64,000 bases of DNA, taken from contig CBDFMU010000022.1 in assembly GCA_965249785.1 (NCBI GenBank), positions 1 through 64,000 on the forward strand, written 5' to 3'. Positions 17,617-26,028 of this stretch are shown here, piece after piece (within the stretch, counting starts at the first letter, position 1; every line of letters begins with the position of its first letter). The position numbers and the translations under genes were made by a program. This DNA comes from M3007 sp965249785. GTDB taxonomy: Bacteria; Bacteroidota; Bacteroidia; Chitinophagales; Saprospiraceae. The notes beneath the pieces are model-generated. The model was not told the DNA's origin. It saw nothing but the letters and a program-made list of their open reading frames with translations, and did no database searches.

Positions 17617-17851
17617 AGATAGCGATAAAGGTTGGTACGGGTTAATACAGGTTGATAGAAATGGAGCATTTTTACGTGTTCCATTTACTATAAATCTAAT
17701 AAACCATAAACCTTTATTAATACTTTTATAGTCAGCGTACAATGGTTCTGAACGGAAAGGCAAAGCACTGATAATCAAAAATCTAAACCTTTCTAAACAT
17801 TCTCAACTATTCTCCACCGACTATAAATCCCTACCAATATAAGGATGGAGA
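17617..17851. repeat. Long imperfect inverted repeat between adaptor and pump genes
   Basis: The left side has GGTTGGTACG GGTTAATACA GGTTGATAGA (period 10). The right side has AATCTAAACC TTTCTAAACA TTCTCAACTA TTCTCC (period 9-10). Read on the minus strand, the sense strand of the pump, the CAACC/TAACC arm lies just before the pump start at 17588. It belongs to the intergenic family described in the findings. Confidence 0.7.
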
Positions 17852-18949
17852 CTATTCCGCTTTTAATTTCAAGTGCGAAAGAACTTCTTCGGGTTTTTGA
17901 AAGTCATAATCAATCTTGTCATCATCCTTGACTTTCTGGACACCTTCCAGTAGAATTTTTTCATCTTTAGCAAGACCACTTTTGACCACATATAAGTCGG
18001 GCATTTCTGCAGCGATGGCAATTTCTCTCGACTTCACCACATTGTTTTGGTCCACTACAAAAACATAGGACTTGTCTTGTATTTCATAAGTGGCTTTCTG
18101 TGGAATAATCAAAGCTTTTTTCACTGGAATAGTCATTAAAACCTTCCCAGTCTCTCCATTTTTTAACAGATTATCTGGATTAGGGAATATTGCCCGGAAA
18201 GCGATATTGCCAGTCTCATTATCAAATTCGCTTTCGATCACCTCTATTTTCCCTTTATATTTCAGCGGCTCATTATTGGCCAAAAGCAGGCTTACCGCGT
18301 TGTCTCCGCGTCCTTTAACATTGGCTTTATATTCGAGGTATTCCGGCTCTGACACATTGAAATAGGCAAATATCTTGCTGTTATCCGACAGGCTAGTCAG
18401 CAGTTCTCCTTCTTCAATAAGACTGCCTATTTTTTTAGGAAGCCGATCAATAAAACCATCAAACGGTGCCCGGATTTCGGTAAATGACAAGTGTATTTTT
18501 GCCATAGAAATCTCCGCCTTGGCCTGATCCAGTTTGGCTTGTGCCAGTGCCTGTTCGTTTTTGGAAACCACATTTTTATCCGCCAGCACGGTGATATTCT
18601 GCAATTCTATTTCTGACGCTTTCGCTTCGGCTTCGGCTTTCTGCAATTCCGCTTCATACAATTTTGGCATGATCCGGAACAACAACTGACCAGATTTTAC
18701 AAATTGGCCCTCATCTACGTAAATGTTTTGCAGGAACCCTTTTTCCTGGGCATGAATTTCAATGTTTCTGACCGAATGTATTTGGGAAACATATTCTTTC
18801 GTAAAAGAAGTATCCAGCGTTATAGGAGTGGTAACCAGATATTTAGCGGTTACTTCTTTTTCGTCTTTTTCCGCCGTGGCGGTGGTACAACTATTTAGTA
18901 GGCTCACCAGGGAGATGAATCCCGTGAGCATCAAAATTCTGAGCATCAT
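17852..18949 (-). CDS. RND efflux periplasmic adaptor (lipoprotein)
   Basis: A 365-residue membrane-fusion protein. The signal MMLRILMLTGFISLVSL ends in lipobox LNSC at about residue 21. It has a lipoyl/barrel-sandwich half (IEIHAQEKGFLQNIYVDEGQFVKSGQLLF), an alpha-hairpin of Ala/Lys/Glu-rich coiled coil at residues 115-150, the second lipoyl half (SFTEIRAPFDGFIDRLPKKIGS), then beta-barrel and membrane-proximal domains. It links the pump to the outer-membrane factor. First gene of the operon; an operator-like palindrome lies 62-84 nt upstream. Confidence 0.92.
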   Translation of the reverse strand: MMLRILMLTGFISLVSLLNSCTTATAEKDEKEVTAKYLVTTPITLDTSFTKEYVSQIHSVRNIEIHAQEKGFLQNIYVDEGQFVKSGQLLFRIMPKLYEAELQKAEAEAKASEIELQNITVLADKNVVSKNEQALAQAKLDQAKAEISMAKIHLSFTEIRAPFDGFIDRLPKKIGSLIEEGELLTSLSDNSKIFAYFNVSEPEYLEYKANVKGRGDNAVSLLLANNEPLKYKGKIEVIESEFDNETGNIAFRAIFPNPDNLLKNGETGKVLMTIPVKKALIIPQKATYEIQDKSYVFVVDQNNVVKSREIAIAAEMPDLYVVKSGLAKDEKILLEGVQKVKDDDKIDYDFQKPEEVLSHLKLKAE

Positions 18950-19010
18950 GTTAAAGGAAATTAGAGCGAAATTAACGCGGTGAATTAGAAAAAATCCAAT
19001 AGGGGATTAA

Positions 19011-19039
19011 TGCATTACCAGAACAGTAATGCAAATAGA
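19011..19039 (-). promoter_or_regulatory. Operator-like palindrome and near-consensus promoter of the efflux operon
   Basis: TGCATTAC (19011-19018), 7 nt, GTAATGCA (19026-19033) is a perfect inverted repeat. On the minus strand it directly follows TCTATTTG (19039-19032), one mismatch from TAnnTTTG. A repressor bound here would cover the expected transcription start. No regulator gene is adjacent. Confidence 0.5.
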
Positions 19040-19107
19040 ATAAAGGTTCCACACATACACAGGGATATGCACGAAAAATGAACCATCAATAAAATGAAAA
19101 AAGAAAA

Positions 19108-19500
19108 CTATATCCTCAAAGCCCTATTAGTAAGGTAAATAGGAGAGGAGCTGCCACCCAAAGGAAAGGGGGATATAAATATAGGGGTCGTAAATCTATG
19201 AAATGCAATAAATTGTTTAGAATAATTTAAAGCCCAACTATTTTGTAAACTACTTTTTTTAGAAAGAACCTTGCCATTACTGCTCTCATTTACTTCCGTA
19301 GTATTTTCATCATCTACATCTTCGAGGCCATCATCATCGGAGTCAATAACCTCCGCACTATTAAAAAACTCAGCGGAAGATTGCTGCTCCAGGTGTTGTT
19401 TGGAAGAGCAATGGATTGGACTCGGCAACTCGGAATAAACCGTATTTCCGTGGTCTAAGAAGTAGACAATTAGATATAAAAATGAAATTAATACCCGCAT
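19108..19500 (-). CDS. Hypothetical small exported protein
   Basis: A 130-residue frame I do not recognise. The N-terminus MRVLISFLYLIVYFLDHG is hydrophobic and may be a signal or anchor. The middle is acidic (DSDDDGLEDVDDENTTEVNESS), like a calcium-binding linker. The C-terminal third is neutral with many Pro, Ser and Phe residues. It lies upstream of the RND operon on the same strand but with its own gap. It could be a real small gene or a chance frame. Confidence 0.4.
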   Translation of the reverse strand: MRVLISFLYLIVYFLDHGNTVYSELPSPIHCSSKQHLEQQSSAEFFNSAEVIDSDDDGLEDVDDENTTEVNESSNGKVLSKKSSLQNSWALNYSKQFIAFHRFTTPIFISPFPLGGSSSPIYLTNRALRI

Positions 19501-19788
19501 GATGCGGCAAAGTTATAGCGGTATTGAAAAAAATGACCGATTTCACTGTTAACGAAATATTAAAACACCTAAACGCAGATTATTGTCCAAGGCACATCTT
19601 GCCCTATTATTTAACTAATTCGGCAGCTTTTCCACAAAAATTATCGGGACTAAGTTTTATTATATATAATTTAATTTGGGAAAATCGCCTTTCCCCAAAA
19701 AATAGTTTAATCAGATGTCTTTACTACCGATGAAAAACGAGTTATGCAATTACTGTATAATTTGCCAAATCTGGGAGGTCTGGAGGAT

Positions 19789-19827
19789 AAAAACGGGGAT
19801 ATTCGGTAGCACCGAGCCTCCGTTTTT
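19789..19827 (+). terminator. Terminator-like hairpin
   Basis: AAAAACGG (19789-19796) pairs with CCGTTTTT (19820-19827), and TCGGT/ACCGA (19803-19815) forms an inner stem. It ends in a T run. No gene that it would serve is evident. Confidence 0.5.
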
Positions 19828-20077
19828 CGAGTACTTATTTTCCTCACTGTCCCCTTTTTACCATCCTGACCGACCCCATCTGCCGTTTCCGCCCCACTTG
19901 ACAGGTCTTAAGTGCCAACCGACATTGCCCGATCTCCTAGCTATTGCCTGCCCGCCCGCCCAATCATGAGGCCATGATTTGATTCTGCCGAAATCAATAC
20001 GATGAACTCAAATTGCTTTTCCGCGTGCCAAGCAAAATGTAAGTTGTAAAAATGACACACCTATTCCTGGCAAAGTT

Positions 20078-20085
20078 TACTTTTG
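20078..20085 (+). promoter_or_regulatory. Bacteroidota -7 element upstream of the T9SS protein
   Basis: TACTTTTG exactly matches TAnnTTTG, about 110 nt before the ATG at 20196. No properly spaced -33 TTTG is seen. Confidence 0.45.
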
Positions 20086-20195
20086 CAGTTCCATCCCACC
20101 AATATCAAAATAATATTCCGATCTTGGTGAAATATTGTTTAATTATTTGGTTTCGTCGGTAGTGACGGCCAGTTTTCTTTCATAATTTTTTAATC

Positions 20196-21317
20196 ATGCT
20201 CACAACCCGTCTGATTCGCTGCTTTTCAGCCCTGATTCTGTGTCTGCCCCTCGTTTTGTCGGGCCAAGCCGTCACTATTGTTCGTGCCAACGTAGATATA
20301 GACCTGGACGGCAGCTTTACCAAATATAAATATGGTGCTGGCGAAGGCGACCCGCTGAGTGGGGCCATGCTGGCCGACATCACCAGTTCCTCCGAATTCA
20401 AAATGACTTCGTTGAACGTTTTAACCACCGAATCGGGGGGCTGCCAGGCTACGGCGGCACGTATTTACTACCGTATTTATCAACAAGGTGGTTCGGCACC
20501 TGCCTATCAAACTGTTGAATTTACCGACCTCTGTAGCTGCGCGGGCGACCCGGATTGTTGGCCGACCCCGCAGTCGGATGGATGCGCCAGTGCACCGAGT
20601 GGCCGGAGTTTTCAGGATTTGAGTGTGGAAATAGACCTCAAAGCCGCTGCTCTGGCTGCTGGCGGTGGCAGTGGTACGTATGTGCTCGATGTATATTGGG
20701 AGGCTGATGCCAGCGGGGGCGGTTGTTCCACGGTAGCCACTACGGTATCGTCGGCTACTTATACCGTCAATGTGCCATTACCCGTCGAATTGATTTCTTT
20801 CAATGCCCACAAAATCGGCGACGCCATACGCCTGCAGTGGGCTACTGCTTCGGAACAAAATAGCGATCATTTTGAGGTCGAGCGTTCCAGCGATTTGTCC
20901 AGTTGGGAAATAATTGGCACGCTTGCTTCGCGCGGTAGTCACGCTGCTCTGTGGCAAATTTATAGTCTGCGCGACGAAAAACCTTTATCCGATCTCAATT
21001 ACTACCGCTTGCGGCAGGTGGATAAAGATGGTAGCCGACATTATTCGCCGGTGGTCGTCGTGCGCATGAACCAGGGCGGCTCGGTACAAATTGCGCCCAA
21101 TCCGGTCGGCGATGGCTTGACTTGGTTGACCCTGCGCGACTGGCCAGCAGGTCTGCTCAACCTGCGTTTGTTCGATACCTATGGTCGTTTGTTGCGCCAG
21201 TGGCAGCCGGATATTCCAGCAGGACAACGCATTCCGGTGGATATTTCTGCCTTCGCTAACGGCTTTTTGTGGCTACAAGTCAATGACCAAACCCCAGTTA
21301 AAATTCTCAAACACTAA
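20196..21317 (+). CDS. Secreted protein with T9SS type A sorting domain, paralogue 1
   Basis: A 373-residue secreted protein: signal peptide about 1-25 (LIRCFSALILCLPLVLSGQA), an N-terminal beta-rich domain of unknown family with paired cysteines (CSCAGDPDC, GGGCST), then the PLPVELISFNAHKIGDAIRL segment that often precedes type IX sorting domains, and a C-terminal domain from about residue 295 (VQIAPNPVGDGLTW to LQVNDQTPVKILK). The tail directs export by T9SS and surface attachment or release. It is paralogous to the next gene and close to a secreted amylase, so a polysaccharide-related surface role is possible but unproven. Confidence 0.85.
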   Translation: MLTTRLIRCFSALILCLPLVLSGQAVTIVRANVDIDLDGSFTKYKYGAGEGDPLSGAMLADITSSSEFKMTSLNVLTTESGGCQATAARIYYRIYQQGGSAPAYQTVEFTDLCSCAGDPDCWPTPQSDGCASAPSGRSFQDLSVEIDLKAAALAAGGGSGTYVLDVYWEADASGGGCSTVATTVSSATYTVNVPLPVELISFNAHKIGDAIRLQWATASEQNSDHFEVERSSDLSSWEIIGTLASRGSHAALWQIYSLRDEKPLSDLNYYRLRQVDKDGSRHYSPVVVVRMNQGGSVQIAPNPVGDGLTWLTLRDWPAGLLNLRLFDTYGRLLRQWQPDIPAGQRIPVDISAFANGFLWLQVNDQTPVKILKH

Positions 21318-21340
21318 ATTACCCTGTAATCTAAGTTCCT

Positions 21341-21415
21341 TGAGGATGCGAGTATTTGAAGATTTGATTAAAACACTACATAATCAGGGATTTGATCGAA
21401 TACTCAAAACAACTT
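21341..21415. repeat. Palindromic GAGTATTT repeat, copy C (shorter)
   Basis: GAGTATTT GAAGATTT GATTAAAA on the left and GATCGAAT ACTCAAAA on the right, with AATCAGG in the middle as in copy A. It lies between the two T9SS paralogues. Confidence 0.8.
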
Positions 21416-21561
21416 ATATTACAATGTGCTAAATATGTGGACAGAATTATTTGGCCTTTGAAATTGATGTAAATCGTTGATTTTAGTATTTTATGCCTGA
21501 TTCCTGTCTACTTAGTACTGTCTCCTTACTTAACACCAATTCAATTACTCAATTCTGTTTT

Positions 21562-22614
21562 ATGATGAAACGTTTTACAATTCTTCTGTTTGCCTTGGTT
21601 TCTTTTTTCACTGCTCAAGGCGCATACGGCATTTTTCAGGCTGGAGTCACCATTGATGGCTTCACTTACTATGAAGATAGCCCGACTTCTGGTGCCAATA
21701 CGTTGAATGGCCAAAACTTTGCCGTTGCACAAGGCGGCACCCTCAATTTGACTTTTGCTTACGTCAAAACGTATAAAAATGGCGTTAGTGATGTGTGCGG
21801 GGCCAGAATGATTTATGCCGTCTATCCAGCTGCCGGCTCACCGTCTTTTATCACCAAAACGCTTTGTTTCGATTTTAATATTAATGGTAGTGATCAGCAG
21901 TGGAGTAGCAACGCCTGTGCTTTCTCGGTAAACTTGGCATCTGGGCTAACTCCCGGTAACTACAAAATCGCGGTATATTACGCAGCACCAGGCGGTAACT
22001 GCGGTGCTCCCGCCGATGTTTTTTTGAGTAATAGTGGAGCTAACTATGTGGCCAACTTGACCATAGGGGTACCGCTGCCGGTTAGCCTGATCGCTTTCGA
22101 GGCAGGTCGTATGGAAACAGGAATAAAACTAACCTGGCAAACAGCCGCCGAACGCGATCATGCGTCTTATGGCGTAGAACGTCGCTCTGCGACGGACACC
22201 TGGCTGTCATTAGGGATGGTGAAGGCCCAAGGTACTGCCACGGAATCGGCCACTTATTCCTTCTATGACGTAAAGCCGTTGTCGGGCGACAATTACTATC
22301 GCCTCGCTATGCAGGACTTGGTCGGAAAAACAACCTACAGTTCTATCGTCCGGGTAGCTGGTAAATCTTCCAGCTGGCAAGTGGGACCCAATCCCGCTAC
22401 CGACGAACTGGTGCTAAATTTTGTAGAAAAAGACGCGCCGGAAACAACTCTAATTCAGCTTTATAATGCGCAGGGTGCTTTGGCCCTGGAGTATCGCGCT
22501 GGTGGGAGTTCTATCCACCTTCCACTGACCAATTTGCCTATTGGCACTTATTGGTTAGAGATTCAGGCGGGCGATGGCGTACGCACGGCTTTACAGACTA
22601 TTATTAAACAGTAA
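21562..22614 (+). CDS. Secreted protein with T9SS type A sorting domain, paralogue 2
   Basis: A 350-residue secreted protein: signal peptide MKRFTILLFALVSFFTAQGA, an unknown N-terminal beta-rich domain with VCGARMIYAVYPAAGSP and GNCGAPADV, the PLPVSLIAFEAGRMETGIKL linker, and a type A sorting domain (WQVGPNPATDELVL to GTYWLEIQ). The plan and segment order match the preceding gene, so they are diverged duplicates. ATG 21562 is chosen because the signal peptide begins there; upstream codons to 21493 do not look like protein. The function of the N-terminal domain is unknown. Confidence 0.85.
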   Translation: MMKRFTILLFALVSFFTAQGAYGIFQAGVTIDGFTYYEDSPTSGANTLNGQNFAVAQGGTLNLTFAYVKTYKNGVSDVCGARMIYAVYPAAGSPSFITKTLCFDFNINGSDQQWSSNACAFSVNLASGLTPGNYKIAVYYAAPGGNCGAPADVFLSNSGANYVANLTIGVPLPVSLIAFEAGRMETGIKLTWQTAAERDHASYGVERRSATDTWLSLGMVKAQGTATESATYSFYDVKPLSGDNYYRLAMQDLVGKTTYSSIVRVAGKSSSWQVGPNPATDELVLNFVEKDAPETTLIQLYNAQGALALEYRAGGSSIHLPLTNLPIGTYWLEIQAGDGVRTALQTIIKQ

Positions 22615-22620
22615 CCATCT

Positions 22621-22678
22621 GTACCGGCGGGTTCAGCTGCTGACTATAATAGTGTACGGCGGCTGAACCCGCCGGTAC
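22621..22678. repeat. REP-like hairpin with perfect 17-bp stem
   Basis: GTACCGGCGGGTTCAGC at 22621-22637 is perfectly complementary to 22662-22678. It starts 6 nt after the stop of the T9SS gene and ends 9 nt before the first possible amylase ATG. No T run follows, so it is more likely a REP-type element than a terminator, though it could shield the upstream mRNA. Confidence 0.8.
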
Positions 22679-22687
22679 GTCAATTTC

Positions 22688-25381
22688 ATGCGAATACATA
22701 AAAATCATCCTATGTTTAAGGCAAATTCGCTTCCCCGTGCTTTTCTGGTCGTTCTGCTCCTGCTTGGGCTCTCTCCGCTGGTGACTTCGGACGTGTATGC
22801 ACAAACGACCAGGGTCAAAAAAGTACTCTTCCAGGGCTTCTGGTGGGATTTCAAAAACGACAATTTCCCCAGCCGCTGGAGCAACTATCTGACCGAATTG
22901 ACCCCGCGCCTGAAAGCTATTGGCATTGATGCAGTCTGGATTCCACCGTCTTATAAAAACGGATTTACCGGCTCGGTCGGTTACAGTCCATTCGATCAGT
23001 ATGACTTGGGCGACAAATACCAAAAAGGCGGTAGCGACTCGCTCACGGTGCGTACCCGGATGGGCAATAAAGACGAGTTGTTGCGCATGATCGCTGTCAT
23101 GCACGCCAACGGCATGGAAACGTTACAAGATGTGGTCCTCAACCATATTGACCAGGCGGGAACGAATACTGGCGGCGTGGGTGGCCAGGACCCGGAGCCG
23201 ACCTATTCGATGCAAAATGCGAGCGGCTACAAGAACTTTCGCTATGTAAGTTACGCCACGCCGCTGCTCGATGAATCGCAGAACGACTACTGGACGCGCG
23301 GTGGACGTTGGCCCAAAAACTACGAAAACTTCTATCCATATCCGGGCAATTTTTGCACGACCGGGGATATTTGCAGTCCCTATTTTGGCCCCGATATAGC
23401 CTATGATGATGATGCGTTTGGCCAAAGCACAAACATTCCGACTTCGGGATCGGCAACGATTGGGTCGGTTACGCGGCCTTACATTAATCCGGCGCAAACT
23501 ACGCGGTATATGCGCAACAACGCCCGCGACTGGATCATGTGGTTCAAACGCCAAACCGGCGTAGATGGCTGGCGCTGGGATGCGGTGAAGCACTTTCCTA
23601 TTTATACGCAGGAGGATTTGATTTACAATACAAAATATGTAGAACCCGCTTTCGCGCAAGGTGGCGAGGCCATGTTCAACATCGGCGAGTGGATTGGCAC
23701 TAAATCAGAAATAGATGCTTACGTGACTAATGTGCGCAGCGGCACGGAAGAACATACCGGCACTTTCGATTTTAGCCTGCGTGGTTATAGCAATAGTGGT
23801 GGTCTATATAGTATGGTGCACGGTTTTGATAGCTACGATATGCAGAGCCTGCCCAACGAACAGCAGGACAAACGTTACTATGACTATGCTACGCAACGCG
23901 TACATCGTACCTGTCCTTTTGTGAATAGTCACGATACCTATCGGCCTATTCTGGATGCGAACGGCAATTTCTCCCAACCGCTCGGTACTTCGTCGGGCTG
24001 GAATACCGGGAGCGAACTCGGCGGCAACGGCCAGCATATTGATCCGCGCGAACCGCGCCTTTTTGCTGCCTATGCTACTATTTTTGCGATGGACGGCAAT
24101 CCGACGGTGTTCTTTGAAGACCTTTTTGACATTGGTACAACGGGCAAACGTTTTTCTCACTTGCCGACCAATGCGACTGATTTGCCGATGCGCCCCGATA
24201 TTGTGAATATCATCGAAGCGCACCAGAAGTTGCAGTTTAAAAACGGCGATTATTACGTGCCTACTTCTCCTTATCTGACCGGGTCGGTGGCTCCGTACTA
24301 TCAGAGCGGCAGCAGCGGTGACCACCTCGTGATTGAGCGCGCAGGACGAGCCATCATTGGTATTAGCGATAAATACAACACAGTAGCCAATAATTCAGCC
24401 GACCAGGAAGTCTACGTTTCGGTGGACGATCCGTCCTGGCGCAACCTCAATCTATATGATTACTCTGGTGCTCACGGCGTGACCCCTACCTACGTCTACA
24501 ACGACGGTCGGGTATTGATTAAAACTGCTCCGGTAGGTCACACGATCCCTGGTGCGCGCGGGCATGGATACTCCATCTGGGCACCGGCACCAGTGGGTGT
24601 CACCTTCACTACCGTGCAGGATATGTACGATTATTTGGCCACCTACGCACCCAATCGCACTACCACCACGGTGCAGGAATGGGAAATGGCCGACGATCTG
24701 GGCGATAGCAACCCCTTGTCTTTACAGCAGGGTGGTCGCTTGCCAGACTACTCCATCTTACAGCGCACTGCGGGCCGCATTTATGTACAGAGCGGTAAAA
24801 AGATCACTTATAAAGTCACGCCGACGGTCAATAGCCGCAGTTTGCATATTGGCTTTTATAAACCCGATGGTACTTTGGCGGCACAAGCTTCGGGCAGTAC
24901 CACCATTGCCGCGCCACTCTCTGGCTCTTTCACGCCAACCACGACGGGCTGGCTATCGGTTCGGGTAAAAAATGCCAATCCCACGCAACTTGGACAGGTA
25001 GTACGGGTTAACTTGACTTATACCGCGCCAACGGTGGTCGATACGCGTTCCGCGCCGGGCAATCAATACACGGAGCCTGGCCTGGCAGTTGATCGCGACG
25101 ACCAATCGGCGGAAGCAGCCCTGGCGGAGATTTCCCTGGCAGTGTCCCCTAATCCAACTTCTGGTGCCGTAAATTTTCAGGCAGAAGGCATATCCGATCA
25201 AGAGATGTTACGGGTTGATTTGTTCGATCTGCGTGGGCAGTTGGTATTGACAGCAAAAGGCAATTTGAGCGATCTGTCTTCGAGTTTTAATGATCGTTTC
25301 AGTCGTTTGCCTGCTGGCACTTATTTCCTGAATGCTTATTTGCCCGGCCAACGGCAGCATTTGAAATTGGTGAAGTTGTAA
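22688..25381 (+). CDS. Secreted alpha-amylase (GH13) with T9SS type A sorting domain
   Basis: An 897-residue exported glycoside hydrolase that should cleave internal alpha-1,4 links of starch or glycogen. A signal peptide (AFLVVLLLLGLSPLVTSDVYA) is followed by a GH13 barrel: region I DVVLNH, region II GWRWDAVKH (nucleophile Asp near residue 297), region III NIGEWIG (acid Glu) and region IV FVNSHDT. An amylase C-terminal beta domain, a beta-sandwich near residues 710-790 and a T9SS tail (SLAVSPNPTSGAVNF onward) follow. ATG 22712 (MFKANSLPRAF) is an equally good start and leaves more room after the hairpin at 22621-22678. No SusCD or maltose genes are nearby. Confidence 0.93.
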   Translation: MRIHKNHPMFKANSLPRAFLVVLLLLGLSPLVTSDVYAQTTRVKKVLFQGFWWDFKNDNFPSRWSNYLTELTPRLKAIGIDAVWIPPSYKNGFTGSVGYSPFDQYDLGDKYQKGGSDSLTVRTRMGNKDELLRMIAVMHANGMETLQDVVLNHIDQAGTNTGGVGGQDPEPTYSMQNASGYKNFRYVSYATPLLDESQNDYWTRGGRWPKNYENFYPYPGNFCTTGDICSPYFGPDIAYDDDAFGQSTNIPTSGSATIGSVTRPYINPAQTTRYMRNNARDWIMWFKRQTGVDGWRWDAVKHFPIYTQEDLIYNTKYVEPAFAQGGEAMFNIGEWIGTKSEIDAYVTNVRSGTEEHTGTFDFSLRGYSNSGGLYSMVHGFDSYDMQSLPNEQQDKRYYDYATQRVHRTCPFVNSHDTYRPILDANGNFSQPLGTSSGWNTGSELGGNGQHIDPREPRLFAAYATIFAMDGNPTVFFEDLFDIGTTGKRFSHLPTNATDLPMRPDIVNIIEAHQKLQFKNGDYYVPTSPYLTGSVAPYYQSGSSGDHLVIERAGRAIIGISDKYNTVANNSADQEVYVSVDDPSWRNLNLYDYSGAHGVTPTYVYNDGRVLIKTAPVGHTIPGARGHGYSIWAPAPVGVTFTTVQDMYDYLATYAPNRTTTTVQEWEMADDLGDSNPLSLQQGGRLPDYSILQRTAGRIYVQSGKKITYKVTPTVNSRSLHIGFYKPDGTLAAQASGSTTIAAPLSGSFTPTTTGWLSVRVKNANPTQLGQVVRVNLTYTAPTVVDTRSAPGNQYTEPGLAVDRDDQSAEAALAEISLAVSPNPTSGAVNFQAEGISDQEMLRVDLFDLRGQLVLTAKGNLSDLSSSFNDRFSRLPAGTYFLNAYLPGQRQHLKLVKL

Positions 25382-25406
25382 AATATAATAACGCTTTCGG
25401 GTTTAT

Positions 25407-25455
25407 AATACTATGAGTCATTCTGACGTGTTCAGGATGACTCATAGTATTTTTA
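25407..25455. terminator. Terminator after the amylase gene
   Basis: AATACTATGAGTCAT (25407-25421) pairs with 25437-25451, with a TTTTT run following. The stem is nearly perfect through the loop-side CTGA/TCAG. Confidence 0.82.
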
Positions 25456-25807
25456 TGAATAACTGACGTTACGCAAAAAGGTGCAGCGTACCTTAATATA
25501 AAATATAGTGTGTGACATCAATAAATAAGCTGACGAACAAATTGCTTTTTGACGATTGTCGGTATTGAGTAAAATAATTATGAAACAAGATGGGCTTCAT
25601 CTTTCCCATTTATAAGATAAATATATCCGGACGGGTAGCTTTTCAAAAAGCCGCCCGTTTTTCCTTAATGAACATATCCTATTTGTAGAAAATTAAGCTT
25701 GTCTAACCAACTCGTTCATAAAACCGCCATTTGTCACAAACGGTCATTTTATCATTGGCACAACATTTTTAGTGACTTTCCCTTTCACTAAAACAACAGT
25801 CACCCGT
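25456..25807. other. Leader region of the second efflux cluster
   Basis: No gene is recognised. It holds an ACTGACGTTACGCA stretch near 25464, which resembles the end of the palindromic element at 57638; a possible 11-codon reading frame at 25580-25615; and a terminator hairpin at 25631-25662. Confidence 0.45.
25631..25662 (+). terminator. Terminator hairpin upstream of the efflux cluster
   Basis: ACGGG and GCTTTT on the left pair with AAAGC and CCCGT on the right, followed by TTTTT. It ends about 145 nt before the small membrane protein gene. It may end a short transcript or act as an attenuator. Confidence 0.7.
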
Positions 25808-26020
25808 ATGAAACGCATCATTGGTATCATATTGATTATCGTCGGTATTGCATTTGGCGCGCTGGCCCTGACCAGTCATGAAGACGACAAAACCCTGCTG
25901 GACCTCGGCAAGATAGAAATCAAAAAACAAGACAAGTCTCCATCGAACAACACGATGATGTACTACGTTATTTCCGCAGTATGTCTCATCGCCGGCGGCG
26001 TAGTCGTCAGCAGAAAATAA
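25808..26020 (+). CDS. Small membrane protein, two TM segments
   Basis: A 70-residue protein with a hydrophobic segment at each end: IIGIILIIVGIAFGALAL and MYYVISAVCLIAGGVVV. A charged loop (SHEDDKTLLDLGKIEIKKQDK) joins them. I do not recognise a defined family with certainty; short proteins of this plan are common beside membrane operons in Bacteroidota. The start at ATG 25808 fits the first membrane segment. It lies 8 nt before the likely adaptor start, so it is probably the first gene of the efflux operon. Confidence 0.65.
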   Translation: MKRIIGIILIIVGIAFGALALTSHEDDKTLLDLGKIEIKKQDKSPSNNTMMYYVISAVCLIAGGVVVSRK

Positions 26021-26028
26021 TAGGTCAG

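Larger units (their letters stand above)
19501..20195. other. Intergenic region without a recognisable gene
   Basis: About 700 bp, AT-rich on the left and C-rich near 19840-19970. Short open frames (for example 19524-19733) have no recognisable domain or convincing start. It contains one hairpin (19789-19827) and one promoter-like element (20078-20085). Confidence 0.5.

Noticed and set aside
19524..19969. Two short plus-strand frames as genes
   Set aside because: No recognisable domain, overlapping frames, and a terminator-like hairpin runs through the second.
23123..24325. Minus-strand frames of 170-180 codons inside the amylase gene
   Set aside because: Arg/Ile/Val-rich mirror frames of a well-supported GH13 gene.
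25981..26028. ATG 25981 as start of the second adaptor gene
   Set aside because: It would overlap the small membrane gene by 40 nt and add an Arg-rich N-terminus unlike the family; GTG 26029 fits better.
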